NCBI GenBank assembly: GCA_029204225.1
Contig: CM055106.1
Coordinates: forward strand, 35,934,361-35,998,360
Length of the DNA stretch: 64,000 nt
Origin: Diphasiastrum complanatum
Taxonomy: Eukaryota; Streptophyta; Lycopodiopsida; Lycopodiales; Lycopodiaceae
Reading direction: 5' to 3'
Under the pieces are notes generated by a model that had not been told where the DNA came from, did no database searches, and was given only the letters and a program-made list of their open reading frames with translations. The position numbers were made by a program, and so were the translations under genes. Each line of letters opens with the position of its first letter. Positions within the stretch are counted from its first letter, which is position 1. Below, piece after piece: positions 9,981 through 21,897 of this stretch.

Positions 9981-10390
9981 ATGGAAAAAGATGTTGCTAG
10001 GTGCACGTATGAAGGAGGTGGTTCTTCTACATTCTTTTGTGAGTTCAAGAAAGTCATTTTTGTAGCAAGTGGAGTCACATGTCTTCATAAAGAGAGTAGA
10101 TCAAATGGTTCTATCATGAGACTTGGTGAGGAAGATAGTCACAAGTCAAGAAGAAGAGAGGTATGTGAAGAGTTCAAAGTAGGATGTACTTTGAATGATG
10201 TCATTGTGAATGATAGTGAGGAAGAATCATTATCATATGAGTCATTACCTAAAACATTGAATAGAAGTTCTTATTTGAAAAAAGAAAATACTTCAATAAT
10301 CCTTATGTTGAAGGTACTAATCATTTTTTTCATGGATTCTAATGTCTTTGAGGTTTCTACCAATCATTGTGAATTGATCACTCATGATCA
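9981..10390 (+). pseudogene. Unrecognised Copia-internal segment
   Basis: Open reading frame beginning MEKDVARCTYEGGGSSTFFC with a SGVTCLHKESRS stretch that weakly resembles HGVTCCLSLRSM in the minus-strand Copia. It lies where integrase would normally be, but no HHCC finger or D,D-35-E residues are visible. It is probably non-integrase sequence shared by this sub-family. Whether it was ever translated is unknown. Confidence 0.4.
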
Positions 10391-10864
10391 AGATGGAAAA
10401 TGTTGGTTGAAAAAGACTACATGGAACAAATCGAGAGGCAATTTCTTCAAGACAAGGGAGATCTCATTGGTGAGCTTATTGACGTTTGTTATGGACTCAA
10501 GAGGGCTAGATTTATTAGGTTTGATATTCATCTTCACCTACTCTACTTTATGTTGGATGAAAAGTTTGGAATCTATCTTTTGATTTATGATGGTGCCACC
10601 AATGACATTGTTTTCACTAACCTTTGTGGAAATTTGAGATCAGAGATCTTGTTGGATAAAGGTCATATGTTTGAGAGGGAGTATTTCCAGAGGTTTATGT
10701 CTAAAGATATTCATATCTTTGATATCTTTGATGATCAAGAGAAAGGTAAGCAAGTGGAAGCGACTCACTTTGTTTTACTCACATGTTTTGGAGAATCTTC
10801 TTGTGTAGATGATGCTATGCAAGTGGATATTGGTTCTTATAGTTTTCATATAGGAAGCAAGTAA
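10391..10864 (+). pseudogene. RT-derived ORF lacking YVDD
   Basis: The 154-codon open frame reads VEKDYMEQIE, LIDVCYGLKRAR, then DEKFGIYLLIYDGATNDIV. This lines up with Copia RT motifs (EVYMEQPEGF, KSLYGLKQAPR, IYLLLYVDDMLIA). The catalytic box YVDD is replaced by YDGA, and the palm is shortened. It is open to the stop at 10862, which is unexpected for random decay, but no active enzyme is possible. The downstream RNase H was not found. Confidence 0.55.
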
Positions 10865-11015
10865 TGGATCTGAAAAACAAATTTTTTTCAGTGACTTTGA
10901 TGGTCAAGAGGAAGATCAAGAGGTTGGTCTCAAAGGGCTTCAACAACACAAAAGGAAAGGTGGCAATTTGGAGCTAGTCAAGAGCATCAAAGGAGGGTGA
11001 ATTGGCAAAGATGTT

Positions 11016-11450
11016 ATGGATATGTTTTTGCAGGTGTTTGAATACTCAAGTAAGATCAAAGGAGCGGCAAAGAAGTGTTGTTCAAGTTTATTTTACTTGT
11101 TCTATCTCATGTTTGAGCAATTTCATGTGGATGTGTGTAAATTGTCAAGATATGGACAAACTAGCTACATTGTCTTCCAATATCTTATTGTTGGAGTTGT
11201 ACTAGCATTCTTGGCTAGTTCTGCTGATGGAAATGAAGCTTTTGGAGGTTCATTATGTCACTCATTCATGGCCAAGTCATCAAGTGTTGATGATATCTTG
11301 TGGAAAGATGGAGATGAAAGCTCATTCATGGAGTTTTATGGTGGAGACATATCAAGAAAGGCAAAAGTTGGAGGAGACAAGCAAGCAAATGGTGATCACT
11401 CACATTTATTGTTTGGTTTCTATAAATTTTCAGAGAGTTCAAAGTTTTAA
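11016..11450 (+). other. Unrecognised 144-codon ORF in Copia 3' region
   Basis: Open stretch with an alternative start, containing a hydrophobic segment (TSYIVFQYLIVGVVLAFLAS) that could span a membrane. It lies between the RT-like ORF and the purine tract. No family recognised; it may be chance. Confidence 0.25.
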
Positions 11451-11678
11451 ACATGGAGGAATCATTTCATTTACATTCTATTTGGTTCTTCATGTTCTAG
11501 TTATATTTTGATGTGTAAAATTGATGTAAGAAATAGTGAAGCATCCAATTTGGACACTATTCTCTATATCAATTATGGAAGATACTTTAGAACCTTAGAA
11601 AAGAGACTTATACTTAGGGTGGAGATCATTCTAAAGTTGTATCAAAGTAGTATGGTTAAAACTATGCCAAAACTAGTT

Positions 11679-11688
11679 GAAGAGGGAG
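11679..11688 (+). promoter_or_regulatory. Polypurine tract
   Basis: GAAGAGGGAG ends exactly one base before the TG of the 3' LTR. Confidence 0.85.
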
Positions 11689-12341
11689 TGTGAGAGATTT
11701 CAACTAGTTTAGTCTAGTTTAGTCATATTTTGGTAAATTGTCAATATGAGGCCAAAACTCATTTTAAACTTAAAGATAAAATTTTTGAAGTTATATTAGT
11801 TCAAAATAAATTCATTAAACACTTTTTGAAAGTGTGGGAAAGTTGGTAGTCGAGTTTGAGAGAGATTCAAATTTGAATGTTGGGTATTTTGAATCTAGGC
11901 CCAAAAATAGTAGGGTTTACATTTTGGAGGGAAATCCAAGTGGCCAAATAGGGTCTGGGCCTGTTATATATTGTTGTAACTCGTGGAGAAAGGGATCTTC
12001 TCTCTTTTCTCTCTCATTTCATCATTATACATGGTTCTCTTTGGGTTCTACTACTCATTGGTGCACTCTCTTGATGATATCTTGCAATCCTGTGTGGAGA
12101 ATGCTCATATTTTGCTATTTTTGGTTCCACATATGTGAAATATAGTAGGGTACTGTAATTTACGGACAACAACTATATTTTATGTTTTGGTTCATGTTTG
12201 ATCAGTATCTTTTAGAGTTGGCATCTCATTTTGTATGTAGATGTTTATTTTTTTACATTGGTAGGATTGTTGGTTTGCTCCTTATTGTAACCAAAGATCA
12301 GGGACATGGAATGGATCTTGAATGATTTGAAATCCTTCACA
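11689..12341 (+). repeat. 3' LTR of Copia element
   Basis: 653 bp, TGTGAGAG to CTTCACA, colinear with the 5' LTR. Differences include a 4-bp insertion (GAAA near 11829) and a shorter CT-rich stretch near 12000. Confidence 0.93.
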
Positions 12342-12569
12342 CTAGCCACATAGTTTCATGAAAATCATTTGCATTTGAGTATTTTGTGGATGTTTTGAGT
12401 GATTTACATGTGCTAGACTCAAGTTGACCCAAATTTTGTCCTTGCTTCATTTTTCTCACACCTAGTTGCAAGATCTCAAATTGGAGTTGGTAGGACACCA
12501 TTATTGAATCCTTTGTTGAGAGAGAAGCAACACTTTTTTATCCATTGCAAGACAATTTCTCAAGAGAAG

Positions 12570-12645
12570 ATGGCTTCCATAGGTTCCATTTTGTTGGAGC
12601 ATGGTGAGAGATTGAACACCTCCAATTATGCCATTTGGAAGGTAG
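12570..12645 (+). pseudogene. Copia gag N-terminal fragment (plus)
   Basis: ATG at 12570 gives MASIGSILLEHGERLNTSNY then AIWKV, the first 25 residues of a UBN2-type Copia gag. The upstream 12342-12569 is probably its leader. The gag is cut at about 12645 by an inverted Copia fragment and seems to resume at 14231. Confidence 0.7.
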
Positions 12646-12803
12646 GCTTCATTAGGTGCAACAGGTTCTTCTTCAGCTCCACTCACAATATCCATTACAT
12701 CCTGTAGAATCAACAATGATTCCATTATGATCTTCCACATTGCATAATTGGAAGATGTTAATCTCTCACCGTGCTCTAAGAAATGTGAACCAGATGAAGA
12801 CAT
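12646..12803 (-). pseudogene. Copia gag N-terminal fragment (minus)
   Basis: ATG at 12803 on the minus strand gives MSSSGSHFLEHGERLTSSNY, then AMWKIIMESLL and EEEPVAPNEA, a gag start closely related to the plus copy. It runs head-on into the plus gag at about 12645, making an imperfect inverted repeat. Its leader lies at 12804-13558 (no other feature seen there), then the PBS and LTR. Confidence 0.75.
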
Positions 12804-13558
12804 CTTCTTGGTGAGAAATTCTAGTAATGATAAAAAAATGGAGTTGAAAGGATGTTACTTGCTATCTCAATCTAGAATCTAACACAGATGTTGATCCACC
12901 TTATGAAATCTAGCAACAGATGTGAGAATAAATTCTCAATACAAAAAATCAATCTATCTTGAATTTGGATCTTGCTTCAGTCACAAAAGAAGAAGCACAT
13001 GCAAGCAAGAAGTCTATCTCTCCCACAAGTCTCAATGTACTGATAAACTCTCTAGGAACTTACTTTCAACTCAAACACAGTAATATGTGTGAAATGAAAA
13101 GTCTAAGACCTCAGAACACTCACTTCTATCCAATTCTACTTGATTGATAGTGAAAATTGATGAAAATGATGAAAAAGACAGATGTGTGCTCACTTTGGCA
13201 TATCCCACGAGTTGAGTACCCTCTCAAACTCTCTAAAACTCTTCTAAAAACAAATCAAATTGATTTAGAAACAAGAGCAACACATTCTACTCTCCAATAC
13301 CTATCCAACAAGCTATAGAACATCAAATTTGAATCATTCCTTGAGAAGTAGCACTCATTAATGAGGGCAGATTTCACACGTGTGAGCTCTCTGTCCGTAC
13401 AAAGCTCTGCTGGATCAGATCAGCCTTGATTTGATCCACCTATGGTCCACAGATTGCTTGTTTCTCAGCGAGTTTGAATCTCTCTCCAAAATCCGAGTTC
13501 TTGCAAGCAAAAACATTGATGATCTGATGTATACACCCTCACCTCTTCAAAGCAAGAA

Positions 13559-13570
13559 GCTCTAATACCA
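13559..13570 (-). promoter_or_regulatory. Copia primer-binding site, initiator-Met type
   Basis: TGGTATTAGAGC on the minus strand, one change from TGGTATCAGAGC, directly after the LTR end CTTCACA. Confidence 0.85.
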
Positions 13571-14229
13571 TGTGAAGTTTTTAGCACATGTGAACTTCAC
13601 CACACACCCTACAGGATCTTACTGAGGTGTTGTGTTTGTACAAGATTGATGAAAGAACAGTATGCTTGAAAATTTTAAGGCAAGAGCACAATGACATACA
13701 TCTAATGAAAAAATCTAACTCTTCACTATGAGAAATGAATGTCAAAAATAATTCTAAGTGTTCAGTATGGGAAAAAGAGGCTGCTCTCAGGTAGAGAGAG
13801 AAAATCATACATAGAAAACTCGAGTAGAGAGAATGAGTCCAAAACACCAAAATCTCAATATTCACAATATGGCAAAACATGCCCAGCTTTCCCTACATGA
13901 GAGAGACTCAAATTCCTATAGTGAAGTTGCATGGAAAGTCCACTTAACTGAACTAATTCACCTACCAGAGATCCACATGTGTAACTACATGCATGTATGT
14001 TGCATGCACTGCTTGCATGTGGCTTGCATGCATACAGTAAAACTTTGCATGCTATCTAAACATCTGCATGTCATCGTAATTGAACTTATCTAACTCAAAT
14101 CCGAGCTACACTAGAAGGATATGTGCTCAATTCACACTCCTTTTATGTACAACATGAATTTTAGTGGAAATCACCATGGACATGACCCCAAACTCGAAAT
14201 AGGAAGATAATATCTTAATAATCTTCACA
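13571..14229 (-). repeat. 5' LTR of minus-strand Copia fragment
   Basis: 659 bp bounded by TGTGAAG at 14229 and CTTCACA at 13571, a perfect 7-bp terminal inverted repeat, and followed by the PBS. It contains a cluster of six TGCATG motifs at about 13988-14075. The matching 3' LTR and the rest of the element are absent. Confidence 0.85.
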
Positions 14230-14230
14230 A

Positions 14231-14525
14231 GTGCAAGTGATCCTAAATGGGTTGAAGGATGAATTTGAAAACCTTGTTCAATCTTATGCAATCAAGAAGA
14301 AGCTTCCAAGCTTGGAGGCAATACAACGAGTTCTCATTTCCGGGGAGTGTAGGCAAGAGAACAAGCTATTGAGGATCAATCAACTTTCCTTAAAGAATGG
14401 TGGAGAAGAGAAAATTCTTGTTTCAAAGGAAAAGCCAAGAGGAAGGGGCAAAGAGCAACATCACCATCAACATTTCAAGAAGGACAAGTCAAAGGAGGAG
14501 ATTGATGAGCATTCATCACAAACTT
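14231..14525 (+). pseudogene. Copia gag middle fragment (plus)
   Basis: The frame reads VQVILNGLKDEFENLVQSYA, then KLPSLEAIQRVLISGE and a basic KPRGRGKEQHHHQ region, that is, gag from about residue 140 up to the knuckle. It continues the plus-strand gag begun at 12570, with residues of about 26-140 missing. A Gypsy LTR interrupts it at 14526. Confidence 0.75.
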
Positions 14526-15240
<715 letters not shown>

Positions 15241-15241
15241 G

Positions 15242-15260
15242 TGGCGCCATCACCGGGGAG
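15242..15260 (+). promoter_or_regulatory. Gypsy primer-binding site
   Basis: TGGCGCCATCACCGGGGAG follows the LTR. It keeps the TGGCGCC and CCGGGGA blocks of the Asp-type PBS but differs in the middle (ATCA for GTTG), so it may use a different tRNA. It is far less decayed than the three other PBSs. Confidence 0.75.
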
Positions 15261-15539
15261 CGCCAACACTTGCCTTAGCCGACATAGACATCACTTTTCT
15301 TCTCCTTCTCTCACTCTTCTCTCTTCTTTTCCCTTCATTTTTCATCACAAAAAATTGAGTTTTTTAGCTTGTTAGTGGTAGTTAGTGTGGATTAGAGTTA
15401 GTGGGGTGCAGATTAGTGTTAGAATTGTAGATTAGAACAACCCTTGCTGAAGAAAAAAAAAAAAAACAAACAAACAAAAAAATCAGAAAACCATGAAAAA
15501 TCTGTTTTTGGTGGGAAAATAGGCGGGAAAAACATATTA

Positions 15540-17530
15540 GAGGCAATAACTTTGTACTGCTCCGTAACTAACCTTCACCCCTTTGATAGTACCTTCTGGA
15601 CACTGTTCAGAACCTACATAAAAGTCGGCAAAGGTCAATTCCCAACCATTTTTGAAAAAATCGCAAAACATTGTAAAAAACCCATAAAAATTATATTTCT
15701 CTCTATCCCCTGGGAATTAACCTTCGCCCACCTGGATTTAGCTAAATCTGTATCAGAGGAAGCTACTCTCAACTCGGCGAAGGTTCTCTCTCTAGGATCT
15801 GAGAGAAAACCACCAAAAATAGTGAAAAAACCCATAAAAATTGTATTTTCTCTTCATCCCCTGGGAAATAACCTTCGCCCACCTGGATTTAGCTAAAGCT
15901 GTATCAGAGAAGGCTACTACGAGCTCAGCAAACGTTCTCTCTCTAGCATCTGAGAGAAAAATGCCAAAATTGCAAAAAAAGCCATAAAAATTGTATTTTC
16001 TCTCCATCCCCTGGGAAATAACCTTCGCCCACTTGGATCTAGCTAAACTTGTATCAGAGGAGGCTACTGTCAGCTCGGCAAACGTTCTCTCTCTAGGATC
16101 TGAGAGAAAACCGCCAAAATAGTGAAAAAACCCATAAAAATTGTATTTTATCTCTATCCCCTGGGAATTAACCTTCGCCCAGCTAAATCTGTATCAGAGG
16201 AAGCTATTGTCAGCTCGGCGAAGGTTATCTCTCTAGTATCTGAGAGAAAACTGCCAAAAATAGCAAAAAAAGCCATAAAATTTGTATTTTCTCTCCATCG
16301 CCTGGGAAACAACCTTCGCCCACCTGGATTTACCTAAATCTTTATCATAGGAAGCTACTGTCAGCTCGGCAAAGGTTATCTCTCTAGGATCTGAGAGAAA
16401 ACTGCCAAAAATAAAAAAAAAAAACCCATAAAAATTGTATTTTCTCTCTATCCCCTGGGAAATAACCTTCGCCCACCTGGATTTAGCTAAATCTGTATCA
16501 TAGAAGGCTACTATCAGCTCGGCGAACATTACCTCTCTAGGATCTGAGATAAAACTGCCAAAATTAGCAAAAAAAGCCATAAAATTTGTATTCTCTCTCC
16601 ATTACCAGGTAAATAACCTTCGCCCACCTGGATTTAGCTAAATCTGTATCAGAGAAAGCTACTAAGTCTATATCAGAAAAAGGCTACTATCAGCTCGGCA
16701 AAGGTTATCTCTCTAGGATCTGAGAGAAGACTGCCAAAAATAGCAAAAAAGCCATAAAATTTGTATTTTCTCTCCATCCCCTAAAAATAATCTTTTCCCA
16801 CCTGGATTTAGGTAAATCTATATTAGAGAGGGCTACTATAAGCTAGGCGAACGTTCTCTCTCTAGGATCTGAGAGGAAAACTGCCAAAAATAGCAAAACA
16901 CACCCAAAAAAATACACTTTTTTCTTGATTTTTTGAGATATGCTCTGAATTAACCTTTGCTGAGATTTTTATAGTTAGATCTGACCCCGATCTGGCTTCT
17001 GTGAAATTATTGTGAACATCCAATGGATAGTTCTAGAAAGATCTAAGAAAAAGTGCTGAAAAGTGCTAAAAAACTGAGTTTTTTCAAGATTATGCAGAAA
17101 TTGTCCATCAAGTACCTTCATAGACCTCATAATCGCTAAATCTAGTCTAGATACAGCTACATTGGGAAGGGGAAAGGTTAGATCCACTCCGATATGAAGA
17201 AATCTTAGAAAAACCACAAAAAACCGCTAAAAATGTGCAAAAATACACTAAAAATGATTTTGTTCTCTTACTTTCCTAAATCTGACAGTTAAAAACTCAA
17301 TACAAACTGGTAATAGTTGAATTTTACTGTTTTTCAGCTACTATCAGACTTTGCTTCAGATCAGACGCTCAGATCTTGAAATCTTAGAGAAGCAGTCCTA
17401 AAAAGTGCTCAATTTTAGCAAAAATCTTCAATTTTTGATAGCCGGCTCAAAACTAACCCTCGCCGGTCTCAAAGAAGTTTCATCAGATCTTGATTCAACT
17501 ATTGTGATGGAGGCGAGTGTTAATTTCCAG
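15540..17530 (+). other. Gypsy leader with tandem hairpin repeats
   Basis: Non-coding leader of the element whose PBS is at 15242. Its core is the tandem array at 15721-16912. Diverged copies flank it at 15570-15650 and 16945-17530, the last with AACCCTCGCC and GGCGAGTGTT. No gag ATG with a clear family motif follows directly. Confidence 0.7.
15721..16912. repeat. Tandem array, about 150-bp unit, eight copies
   Basis: CCTTCGCCCACCTGGATTTA recurs at 15721, 15872, 16022, 16172 (shortened), 16313, 16466 and 16617, with a decayed copy near 16792, giving spacings of 141-175 bp. Each unit holds AACCTTCGCC, then GGCGAAGGTT (or GGCAAAGGTT/GGCGAACGTT) about 60-70 nt later, followed by CTCTCTCTAGGATCTGAGAG and an A-rich part. 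The two decamers are exact reverse complements, so each unit can fold into a stem-loop. Confidence 0.9.
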
Positions 17531-18030
17531 CCTTGTTGAAAAAAAAAATTTATTTTTTATATCGTCTCCCATTTGTGTTTTCATCTCCATCTCCATCAGC
17601 TCAACCTTCATCCTTTTTCATATCATTACATGCATCTATCTTTTCCTCCATCAGTATCCTAATATAACAACCATCTATTACCATTTATTCACACAACTCC
17701 CTCCTGTCCTTTTGATTGTCCTTGGTTTCTTAATCTCTCAATCTTTGGTCTACTTCTTTTCTTCTCTTGTTCACAAAAAAAAAAAAAAAATAACAAGTGG
17801 GACACCACAGTTGTACAACCCTTGAAGCAATTACATACGTCATGATAATACTGCATTCCAACCATGATTACCGAGTTTGTGAGATTAGTTGCATTTTAGA
17901 TGTTTCTTGATGAGACAAATCAACAATACACCAGACGAATGTTCGATCTAGTAAAAGGTATTGATCTACTGAGCCCAAAGACCATAATGCAAAACTATTA
18001 TATCGGATTACTCGAAAGATCAAATCTAGT

Positions 18031-18468
18031 ATGAAGAAGTTTGCATCCTACACTTCACTGCCACAAATCTGTCAAGATGCTATCATTATGGAGAATCTTA
18101 TCTTGAAGAAGAGAGTAGATCACTCCTATCCAAACGCAGAAATATCAGATGGGGAATCAGGGAAGTCTGAAAAGTTCATGCTAGTCGAGCAGACAAGGGC
18201 AGAAGGCTATGAATCATCAGGGAGTGCAACAGAGTCAAACGGATTGAGTGCAGTAGAAGACCAAGGACCTTGCACTTCAAGCTATCAGCAAGATTATGCT
18301 CGCGCAATTCAATTTCTTGAGAAGGATGAATGTACATACTGCTTCAGCGGTCATCCAAGCACAAGATGTCCAATCAAGAATCCGCACTTCTTACAAAGGC
18401 AAAATGCAGAGCAACAAGTTCGATGGCAAGATCCAAAGGTTCAAAGGTCACAAGCAGAATCAAGCTGA
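18031..18468 (+). pseudogene. Gag-like ORF with variant zinc knuckle
   Basis: 146-codon open frame, ATG at 18031. It has an acidic Ser/Glu-rich middle and a knuckle-like CTYCFSGHPSTRC (about residues 108-120), in which three rather than four residues separate the second Cys from His. A basic, Gln-rich C-terminus follows. The position after a Gypsy leader and the knuckle suggest a Gypsy gag C-terminus, but no protease follows in a clear form. 17531-18030 holds a leader remnant and A-rich DNA. Confidence 0.45.
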
Positions 18469-18487
18469 CAAGGAGCTCACCTAAGGG

Positions 18488-19236
18488 ATGGATGTCAGAT
18501 TGATCCATCTAAATCGCGAGTTTCTTCAACAACCAGTGGCAAGGTGGAAGTATTGGTCATATTATCTTGCATGTCACCGAACTCAATGGAGGACCATAAT
18601 AGCCTACCAGTCTATTTTGTGGAAGATCCTAAGGGGCATATGTTATCGGTGTATGCCTATCAACTTCGAGGTGATGGCATACTGCACTCAGTAAGGTGCT
18701 ATGGATGTGGAGGAAAAAATCGTCGAGTCGAATGTCCACATCGAGGGGATTGGGAATCTTTTCAACTTGGAATCTAATCCTTGTGGAAGTGTGGTCAAGA
18801 GGAGCTTGGATCATCTCAAGGAGGAGAAGGCAATTGGAGTACCTCAATCTATGTTCCATGATGGTAAGGCTCATGAAAATGGTGCTTTGGCAAAAGCACT
18901 TGGAGAGTTATTGCCAAGGTGTTCTACTTCTCATCAATTTCTTCATCTTGTTCATGTCGATGATTTGTTTTATCAAGTAGAAGTGAAGATGGTGTTTTTT
19001 TATGAGACTTCTTCTTTGAAGACTTCAATTGGATGTATCTCTTATCAATGGTGCTTCATAGGAAGATTGCAATAGTTGATACTTTGGGGATCTTTAGATC
19101 CATATGCTTTGTCAATATTCCTTTGCATGTAAGGAGTAAGGAGGATCTCATCTCAATTAAGAGGATGATGGTAGAATTCTCATATCTACCAAAAATTCAA
19201 GTGCATGATGGAGAATTGCCAAGGCTTGAGGAGGAG

Positions 19237-19245
<9 letters not shown>
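18488..19245 (+). other. Overlapping unrecognised ORFs
   Basis: Several open stretches (18544-18777, 18701-19075, 19033-19245) with no recognised domain. The best has SVRCYGCGGKNRRVECPHRG, with a few Cys/His residues, and LVHVDDLFYQ. The region ends at a purine tract, so it is probably internal sequence of an LTR element. Confidence 0.3.
19225..19236 (+). promoter_or_regulatory. Polypurine tract
   Basis: TTGAGGAGGAGT, nearly the same as the tract preceding the LTR at 4183, lies just before the likely LTR start. Confidence 0.45.
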
Positions 19246-19768
<523 letters not shown>

Positions 19769-19772
19769 ATTT

Positions 19773-19791
19773 TGGCACCGTTTTCAGGGAG
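19773..19791 (+). promoter_or_regulatory. Primer-binding site, Asp-tRNA type, decayed
   Basis: TGGCACCGTTTTCAGGGAG, four bases after the LTR end. It has several changes from TGGCGCCGTTGCCGGGGA. Confidence 0.7.
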
Positions 19792-20050
19792 GTATGCCAA
19801 TTTTTTTATTTTACAGCATGTATTCGATTGATGGATGGATGTTAGCTTGCATCTAGGCATCTCATTTTGGCATAATAGGGTTAAAATTGCATTTTAGGAT
19901 TAATTTGGGAGAGTTTTTGCTTGATTTGTGTGGAGTTTTTTTTTGCTTAGAATCTAATTTGATTATTGAGCAGGGGAAGCCAGATAGATCTCCATTCCTA
20001 AGATCCATTTAGAAATTAAAGAAAGCAATAAAAGGCGTTCTTGCATGTGG
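19792..20050 (+). other. Gypsy leader fragment
   Basis: GTTAGCTTGCATCTAGGCAT and GGCATAATAGGGTTAAAATT match the leaders after 3399 and 6657. It is lost by about 20050. From there to 21890 the DNA is AT-rich with no supported feature. A stretch ending near 20485 (CATCAAGCTAGATTTTGCA) faintly resembles the outer end of the 4183 LTR. Confidence 0.6.
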
Positions 20051-21897
20051 AGAGCCATGAAATATTTTTTGGCCACTCTTTTTTAACCTCTAAATGTGAT
20101 TGGACGCTATAGACCAATGAGATGAGGGTGGCAGATTGAGGTCCACCACTTTCACTTTTGCATTCCTACAGAATAGGACATGTGTTGACCTTTGATTGAG
20201 CTAGAGGTCATGACCCAAATCGCTTTGCCTAATCATGCTTTTGATTTGTACAAGTCATGAGGATATTGAGGCCCAACCTACTGATGACACTTGGCATGCT
20301 TATACATGACTAGCTTTTGTCTAGTTTCATATTGCTTTGTAAAACAAACTATTTTATGGCATGAATTAACTAATGAAAATAGGCCTACTACTCAGATGTG
20401 TGATTTACATATGTACATGCTCCACACGTGTGATTTACATATGTACATGAAAATGTAAAATCATCAAGCTAGATTTTGCATAATTTTCACTTGTTTTTTA
20501 ATATGACATTGAAAAGGAAGTTCTAAAAAAAATAGAATAAATTTAAACTACATACGTGATTCTGTGAATGATGAGAGATGACTATTACAATATATTTAGG
20601 AAGTTTGGGAGAGAATGAGTCTGAAAAGGGTATTAGTGTTCCTAGTAAGCTTGGAAGAGAATAAGTTGAATAGTAAAAGAAAACTATAAGTTATGAAGCG
20701 CTAGAAAAAATCTGAACCATCCAAATTGGTCAAGGGTTTATAAATGCTAGATTTCATATAAGACAATACAATATGGATACTTTTTCATAAATAAGAATAT
20801 TTGAATAAAATGGAAACCTAGCCATAAAACTTGCATGTTGGTTTCTTACAAAGAATAGGATAATCTCAAAGTTTTTGAGAATAGGTAGGTAAGGTTTTAG
20901 AAATAAGAGAGTTTTAAAGATATATAGTAAGAACAAGCTCATAAAAGAATCAGAAGAGATTATAGTATGGAAATCCTTGAGGTTTTCTAAAGGTTCAAAT
21001 CCTTAACTCTTATTAGATTTAGACAAGAGATCATAATAAGCATACAATGAGTTAAATCACACGGTTGTAGGTTTTAGAATTTTGTAGGTTTTAGAATTTC
21101 AGAATGGATAAAAGATTGTAGGTTTTAGAATTTTGGAGAGGATTTTTAAGTAAGCGTCTATCGAGAAAAGCCAATAAATTTTTTGATGGATAAAGAATAC
21201 CCTTAAGTTTTGGAAAGAAACTTATAATATAGCTTGACCCTAGTGTTAGATAGTGCCCCGTTAGCTTGACTTATCTAGATTAGGATAGATTCTACTACGA
21301 CCATCACCATCATCTTTAGAATGACTTCTCTTAGGTGAATTCTTAATCTTTGCGCAAGAAGTGAGTGAAGCTATGACCCAACATAAGAATTCAAAACAAA
21401 AAAAGGAACGCCTCTCTTTGAGTTGTGTTTTATGATGAAGTTCAACAAGAACTCCAATAGGTAGTGAGCTTTGAGTCGTGTTTTACAAAGCTCAATATTT
21501 AGTGAGCTGGTCATACTGCCTTCTTCCTGCACGAGGTAAGGTTAGACTCCAATTCACCACACAATTAAGGACATTCAAGAGAAAAGAGTAGCCCAAAATG
21601 AAGTAGAAACATAGTCTCATGTGAAGGCCTAATCTCTTGAAGTCGGAACCTAGTATTTGCAAAAGCTCAACAAGGAACATCAAAATAAAAATGACTACAA
21701 TTGGACTGATTATGATGTCCAATTTTGCATTGCTCTAGGTGAATCTGTGCTGTATAGCTCGCATTTCAGAGGCTTGATCTTTTGGGTGGAGGACAGAAGT
21801 TTTTGATATTAAACTTTTGTACATTCCAGAAGGGAAAATGCTCATTGGGTCAAACTGAACGAAATCCCGTCTTTACTTGAAAGAAAGCAATTGCTGG

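Larger units (their letters stand above)
7159..12341 (+). mobile_element. Complete Ty1/Copia-type element, non-autonomous
   Basis: Two direct LTRs (7159-7822 and 11689-12341), both starting TGTGAGAGATTTC and ending CTTCACA, enclose 3.9 kb of internal sequence. An initiator-Met PBS follows the 5' LTR and a purine tract precedes the 3' LTR. The 5-bp CTAGC occurs on both outer sides (7154-7158 and 12342-12346) as a perfect target duplication. Internally there is gag with a zinc knuckle and protease, but no integrase core and only an eroded RT-like ORF. The LTRs differ by scattered transitions and small indels, so the insertion is not recent. Copying would need enzymes from another element. Confidence 0.95.

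Noticed and set aside
15721-16912. Regular 150-bp spacing resembling a CRISPR array
   Set aside because: Repeat and spacer are both conserved between units, units are too long, and the context is a plant Gypsy leader after an LTR and PBS.
17796-17822. Possible remnant of the 3' LTR of the Gypsy at 14526 (AAGTGG-ACCACAGT)
   Set aside because: Only about 25 bp match the LTR at 14578-14602, too short to assign.
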